DNA from: Baaleninema simplex PCC 7105
Lineage (GTDB): Bacteria > Cyanobacteriota > Cyanobacteriia > Cyanobacteriales > Geitlerinemataceae
Direction: 5' to 3'
Assembly: GCF_000332355.1 (NCBI RefSeq)
Contig: NZ_KB235958.1
Span: 1,061,276-1,125,275, forward strand
DNA: 64,000 bases
The notes below the pieces were generated by a model. The model searched no databases. It was not told where the DNA came from and worked only from the letters and a program-made list of their open reading frames with translations. The position numbers were made by a program, and so were the translations under genes. How positions within the stretch are numbered: position 1 is the first letter of the stretch; the number at the start of each line of letters is the position of its first letter. Shown in pieces: positions 63,401-64,000 of the stretch.

Positions 63401-63886
63401 AGTTTCGAGAGTTTGCAGTTGAGCGAGAGTTTGCGGGGTTTGGGTCGTCGTCTCTGGGAGGAGGTTGGGGTTGAAGGGTTGTTTTCCCAAGTTTTTCCCG
63501 TTAGGACTGTAGTAACGAGCCAGCCAGTAGAGGAAATGATGGAGTTCTTGGAGGACGACAACGGCGGTTTTTGGGGGAACCTCGCCGGGGTTGTGGGCGG
63601 CTTGGTTTCCGAGTTTGTGAACGAGTCGGACTTTCTGGAACAGTTGGGGCGGGTTGAGGTTTTCGCGAAAAGTTTGCTCGTGGATGAGTTCGCCGAGGTT
63701 GTCGCTGGCGGGAAGTTGTAAATAGGGTTCGTTGTCGTAGAGCCAGTTCACCGCTTGTTCGAGGGTGAAACGGGCGTGAAAGCAGGCGGCGCGAGGGTCA
63801 GTTTTGGCGCTGCGTTCGGCGCGGAGGGCGGCGGTGTGGAGTTCGGGGAAGGGTTGGCGGAGAAAGTCGAAGTTAGAAGATTGCAT
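60401..63886 (-). CDS. hsdR: Type I restriction endonuclease subunit R (EcoEI type)
   Basis: 1161 residues. An N-terminal DUF4145-like region (NLGELIHEQTFRENLNPPQL) precedes a coiled-coil (ERRRQAERQRLADKETYQAE). The nuclease domain holds SVDFVLWDDNGLPLAVVEAK (PD-ExK type). The translocase follows: MATGTGKTRVAI (Walker A), VIVDEAHRS (DEAH), GLTATPRS and NQMVGRGTRLCLD (motif VI). The C-terminus is EcoEI_R_C-like. It cuts DNA with HsdM and HsdS, which are not in the window. They may lie beyond the right edge, or the gene may be an orphan. Confidence 0.93.
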   Translation of the reverse strand: MQSSNFDFLRQPFPELHTAALRAERSAKTDPRAACFHARFTLEQAVNWLYDNEPYLQLPASDNLGELIHEQTFRENLNPPQLFQKVRLVHKLGNQAAHNPGEVPPKTAVVVLQELHHFLYWLARYYSPNGKNLGKQPFNPNLLPETTTQTPQTLAQLQTLETELQAETERRRQAERQRLADKETYQAELQQLEAQIEALKTANQREPDTHDYSRTLDEAETRRLYIDVLLREAGHDPDAPHCREYPVTGMPKSTNPSDRGSVDFVLWDDNGLPLAVVEAKRTSKSAQAGKTQARLYADCLEAETGQRPIIFYSNGLETYIWDDRGGSQGQGYPPRKIQGFLRKDELKRLIERRHNRRRLSDVVANGDIAGRPYQQEAIRRVCEVFEDNRRSALLVMATGTGKTRVAIALVDLLVRANWVKRVLFLADRTALLTQAKRAFKRHLDHATIANLSDGDDPEAKDIVLATYPTMFNRIDKTDGDGDSATHRYRDRPFGAGYFDLVIVDEAHRSVYRKYKFLFEYFDSLLLGLTATPRSEIDRNTFEIFDLQEDEDGHYAPTFAYELGDAVDDGYLVPPRTLDVPFKFLQDGIRYDDLSDSERDEYEERLADPETGEIPDLVDAKALNRWLFNDDTTDRAIQLLMERGVKVDGGDRLGKTIVFARNHRHAEHITERFNRNYPEYGGTFAQVIDSHDSKAQSLLDDFSRADKQPTIAISVDMLDTGVDVPEVSNLVFFKPVYSRVKYNQMVGRGTRLCLDLFAPGVHKREFLIFDLYGNAAFFQQEIPQTHTKPQPSLTTRLLRERLDLSQRLPSDNPLRRQVLDELHQHVRHIDPDNVLARSHREAIDPFRSRDRWDKLSPEDLETLADRLLTLPSSQPPESRLTKDFDLLCCQLQLAIAQGETQTRGFMNLRDRLRSILDGLTDKANINQVREQLDRIEDAREESWWINVTPAMLEALRRHLRDLVRFVDRDRQNLVYTNFNDDVGDIEEVETPLQPTGYSLEQYKRKVTAFIRNRENHVAIAKLKRNLPLTESDLDALDALLSSPEAMKSIESRQQFESLYKPEKNLKWFIREIVGLDRQAARIAFERYLDGSRFNANQIKFVETVVEWLTQNGAIDPAQLYERPFSNFAADGVEGLFGEADANELFSIVESINRAIDAYSDIA

Positions 63887-63929
63887 AGCGATGTATCGTT
63901 GTAGGCGATCGTATAAGTCTCTCGCTTTT

Positions 63930-64000
63930 TAACTACCTCCCCCCTTCCCAAGGGGGGACTGAGGGGGGATAAACAAGGGTTGCATCCCCCCCACCCCCCC
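63930..64000. repeat. C/G-rich hairpin repeat at the window edge
   Basis: CCCCCCTTCCCAAGGGGGG forms a hairpin, followed by GGGGGGATAAACAAGGG and a C-run. This type of repeat is widespread in cyanobacterial genomes. It extends past the window. Confidence 0.65.

Overview
The window is chromosomal DNA of a cyanobacterium, probably a filamentous (Oscillatoriales-type) one. Marker genes show this: allophycocyanin beta-18 (apcF), the photosystem II subunit Psb30, a Tic22-like periplasmic protein, the hisZ form of the histidine pathway, glnA behind an NtcA-type promoter, and very many GCGATCGC (HIP1) octamers. No rRNA, CRISPR array or replication origin was seen. One tRNA (Val, CAC) is present. The species cannot be named from this sequence.

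Layout. 1-4.2 kb: 5' part of a giant Ig-like/DUF4114 surface or adhesion protein, cut by the window edge. 5.2-14.5 kb: a Nudix hydrolase, malQ, a RloA/RloB-type two-gene defence pair, a GH38 alpha-mannosidase and a large cyanobacterial protein of unknown function. 14.7-23.9 kb: an accessory island. It holds a GH19-like peptidoglycan/chitin hydrolase with an in-frame amber codon near its N-terminus, an IS630 element broken by an ISKra4-family element with a clean 8-bp target duplication, three tandem leucine-rich-repeat genes, and a cluster of IS630-type and ISL3-type MITEs, some nested. 23.9-30.7 kb: a PLP-dependent amino-acid decarboxylase, hisZ, a J-domain protein, an inositol-phosphatase family enzyme, a CPBP protease and a DUF3326 protein. 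30.7-35.6 kb: low-complexity repeats, two ferredoxins, a lipoprotein methyltransferase split by a 409-bp IS200/IS605-like insert, a WD40 remnant and two small conserved proteins. 35.6-42.2 kb: a VWA lipoprotein, an alpha/beta hydrolase, a split manganese-exporter pair (Hmx1/Hmx2 type), a cysteine-cluster protein, psb30 and a second ATPase plus TOPRIM-like (DUF4276) defence pair. 42.2-64 kb: mostly housekeeping: recJ, rpsF, rplU-rpmA, an acetyltransferase, an unusual histidine kinase, an IsrB RNA-guided nickase element, tsaC/sua5, prmC, tic22, rodZ, a pseudouridine synthase, sufA/iscA, rsmA, apcF, glnA and a type I restriction R subunit.

How it fits together. The window alternates between conserved housekeeping blocks and accessory zones shaped by small mobile elements. 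Three anti-mobile or defence modules (RloAB-like, ATPase-DUF4276, HsdR) share it with at least three transposition lineages: IS630/ISKra4, ISL3 MITEs and the IS200/IS605-IsrB type. The most interesting signals are the IsrB locus with an upstream candidate omega-RNA, and a related non-coding 409-bp insertion elsewhere whose terminal hairpins share the IsrB element's architecture. Close behind are the amber codon that separates a proline/glutamine/serine-rich leader from the GH19 enzyme, and the recently homogenised leucine-rich-repeat gene array.
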